In this document: positions 62,537-64,000 of the stretch, in pieces
Position numbering within the stretch: position 1 is the stretch's first letter
Layout: the number at the start of each line of letters is the position of its first letter
From: Breznakibacter xylanolyticus
Lineage (GTDB): Bacteria; Bacteroidota; Bacteroidia; Bacteroidales; Marinilabiliaceae
NCBI RefSeq assembly: GCF_003254275.1
Contig: NZ_QKZK01000011.1
Coordinates: 84,342 to 148,341 of the forward strand
DNA: 64,000 nucleotides
Reading direction: 5' to 3'
Made by a program: the position numbers and the translations under genes
Notes under the pieces: generated by a model
Told to the model about the DNA's origin: nothing
The model's input: only the letters and a program-made list of their open reading frames with translations
Databases searched by the model: none

Positions 62537-63979
62537 ATGCTGCGGTTTAAAGATACTGTAATACTTTCAGAGATTAATGGCTTTTTTACTTCAAGTGAAA
62601 AAGCGATGGATACAATTTTTACCACGATACGTTCATTGACATTTTCGGATACAAAATTTGGGTTTTCACAAGCCTGTAATCATAAGTACACCAATCACGG
62701 AAAACTTGCTTTATTGCTGTTGTTTCCTTTTTTTGAAGTTAAAACATCATGGCATTATTCGAATTCCGGTTTAAGCCGTATTCTATACTGCGGTAAAGAT
62801 GTATTTTATCGACTCCTGAACGATTCCTCCATCAACTGGCGTAATTTGGCATATAGCCTGAATATGCAATTGATACGTAAGGTGCAGAAAAGTACGGATT
62901 CGACAAATTTAAACCCGACCTGTTTGATTTTCGATGATACTGATTTGCCCAAGACTGGTCGCAAGATTGAGTTGATTAGCAGAATTTATTCGCACGTAAG
63001 CCATACGTTTAATATCGGGTTTAAAGGGCTTTTCATGGGGTATCACGATGGAAAGAGCTTCTTCTCTCTTGACTTTAGTTTGCATGGCGAGAAGGGTAAA
63101 AATCAAAGCAAACCTTATGGATTCACCCCGATCCAAATCAAAAAGCAATACGCAAAGAAACGACACAAGACGAGCATGGGAAGTGAACGCGTCAACGACT
63201 ACCATTTGAGTAAAATTGAGTCCATGATCAAGATGATTCGCTTGGCTATCACCAAAGGCATTCGCTTTGATTATGTGCTTACTGACAGTTGGTTTACCTG
63301 TTTTGAATTGATCAAATTCATTGTTACTCGCCGTATCGGCTGCCACTTCATTGGCATGATCAAAATGGGAAAAACTCGATATGAGGCCTTCGGCAAAAGC
63401 CTGACATCGAAAGAAATCATTGATTTACTGCGGCGTAAGAAAAAGACCAAACGTTCTAAGCTTATCGGTTACTATTACGCTGAAACCATTGTTGACTTTA
63501 AAGGGGTTCGCGTAAAGCTCTTTTTTTGTAAAGCCTCCCACAAAGGCAACTGGAATGGCATGATGACCACCAATACAGAACTAACTTTCGAACAAGCGTA
63601 TAAAATCTACTCGACTCGCTGGTCTGTGGAGGTTTTTTTCAAAGAAAGCAAGCAGCACCTTGGCTTGGGTAAATGCCAGTCGCAGGATTTTGATGCACAA
63701 ATTGCATCGACGACGCTTTGTATGGTTCAATATAACATTCTTTCGGTCATTAAGCGGGTCAATGACTATGAAACACTCGGTGAACTATTTAGAGCATCAC
63801 AGAAAGATGCCCTAAAACTAACCATTGCCGAGCAGGTATGGCTAATAATCACGGAGATATTGAGTGAATTGTCCGAAATGTTTAATGTCGAAATCGAATT
63901 GTTAATGGAAAAATTATTTGCTGAAAATGATAAACTTACAAGATACTTAAATCTCAACAGCCTATTACAGGCAGGTTGA
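62537..63979 (+). CDS. IS4-family transposase (DDE type)
   Basis: 480 aa, complete. The DDE catalytic residues are visible: first Asp in CLIFDDTDLPKTG (about 137), second Asp in YVLTDSWFTC (about 250) and Glu in the YREK-like WSVEVFFKESKQHLGLGK (about 366). The C-terminal half holds the DDE beta-alpha fold and a helical tail. It cuts the element at the inverted ends and reinserts it elsewhere. Start ATG at 62537; base composition is A+T-rich like other mobile DNA in the window. Confidence 0.94.
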   Translation: MLRFKDTVILSEINGFFTSSEKAMDTIFTTIRSLTFSDTKFGFSQACNHKYTNHGKLALLLLFPFFEVKTSWHYSNSGLSRILYCGKDVFYRLLNDSSINWRNLAYSLNMQLIRKVQKSTDSTNLNPTCLIFDDTDLPKTGRKIELISRIYSHVSHTFNIGFKGLFMGYHDGKSFFSLDFSLHGEKGKNQSKPYGFTPIQIKKQYAKKRHKTSMGSERVNDYHLSKIESMIKMIRLAITKGIRFDYVLTDSWFTCFELIKFIVTRRIGCHFIGMIKMGKTRYEAFGKSLTSKEIIDLLRRKKKTKRSKLIGYYYAETIVDFKGVRVKLFFCKASHKGNWNGMMTTNTELTFEQAYKIYSTRWSVEVFFKESKQHLGLGKCQSQDFDAQIASTTLCMVQYNILSVIKRVNDYETLGELFRASQKDALKLTIAEQVWLIITEILSELSEMFNVEIELLMEKLFAENDKLTRYLNLNSLLQAG

Positions 63980-63984
63980 CAGAG

Positions 63985-64000
63985 CTTGCGAAAGTTGAAT
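63985..64000 (-). repeat. Right inverted repeat of the IS element
   Basis: CTTGCGAAAGTTGAAT, exact reverse complement of the left end; reaches the window edge. Confidence 0.93.

Larger units (their letters stand above)
62422..64000 (+). mobile_element. IS4-family-like insertion sequence
   Basis: About 1580 bases bounded by perfect 16-bp inverted ends: ATTCAACTTTCGCAAG at 62422-62437 and CTTGCGAAAGTTGAAT at 63985-64000. It carries one transposase gene. The right end is the last base of the window, so a target duplication cannot be checked. It lies just after the dispersed repeat copy 4. Confidence 0.9.

Overview
The window looks like chromosomal DNA of a Bacteroidetes bacterium, most likely order Bacteroidales. 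Evidence for this includes GldD, GldE and a sorting-type C-terminal domain linked to type IX secretion, a 30-residue basic AURKAIP1/COX24-type ribosomal protein, TAnnTTTG promoter elements instead of sigma-70 boxes, a lysS-gpsA-pgi cluster, a membrane pyrophosphatase, a PcrB-type prenylglyceryl phosphate synthase, and many lipoproteins with a Cys lipobox. Apart from the IS element at the right edge, it reads as ordinary chromosome.

Layout. 1-4983: end of mreB, then mreC-mreD-mrdA (overlapping) and rodA, the cell-elongation machine. 5133-7807 (minus): type II NADH dehydrogenase and a GH1 beta-glucosidase. 8245-10761: small exported protein, a HigBA toxin-antitoxin locus whose toxin frame is broken, and a lipoprotein. 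11066-16206 (minus): muropeptide ligase Mpl, an LPG-synthase/flippase-like membrane protein, a highly structured intergenic element, and the K+-dependent membrane pyrophosphatase. 16730-20108 (plus): an A+T-rich cluster of a TM2 protein, a LolA-like protein, a YidD-like protein and two TPR/PGSG membrane proteins. 20109-28225 (minus): a small membrane protein, a HIT-like DUF4922 protein, an AlbA/Schlafen-type regulator with a coding minisatellite, a glycosyltransferase, and a large metalloprotease/beta-propeller/outer-membrane-barrel protein. 28480-33651: a mosaic secreted protein, a FemAB-like acyltransferase, a pectinesterase, tRNA-Ile2 and a HAD phosphatase. 34349-38566 (minus): pgi, gpsA, lysS. 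38975-45316 (plus): four signalling proteins in a row (receiver-PAS-kinase, LuxR-type regulator, large PAS hybrid kinase, receiver-kinase), several with degenerate catalytic modules. 45791-51315 (minus): a SpoIID protein, AmpG-like permease, a Rieske-like four-Cys lipoprotein and two thioredoxin-fold lipoproteins without CXXC. 51478-52385: DUF134 regulator and NifX-like protein behind a promoter with a perfect palindrome. 52421-62158: RNase G, ribosomal mini-protein, HU, mutY, DUF190, an alkaline-phosphatase-fold protein lacking its catalytic residues, pcrB, then PPTase-gldD-gldE-ssb. 62422-64000: an IS4-like element with perfect 16-bp ends, ending exactly at the window edge.

Working together: cell-wall themes recur (Mre/Rod/PBP2, Mpl, SpoIID plus AmpG, FemAB-like). 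The two ends of a muropeptide recycling route (release/import at 48-51 kb, ligation at 11-12 kb) are both present. The most unusual parts are the TM2/YidD-like cluster, the run of pseudo-catalytic proteins (degenerate receivers and kinase, CXXC-less thioredoxins, pseudo-phosphatase), and a 75-bp dispersed hairpin repeat present four times. No CRISPR array, rRNA or prophage was seen.
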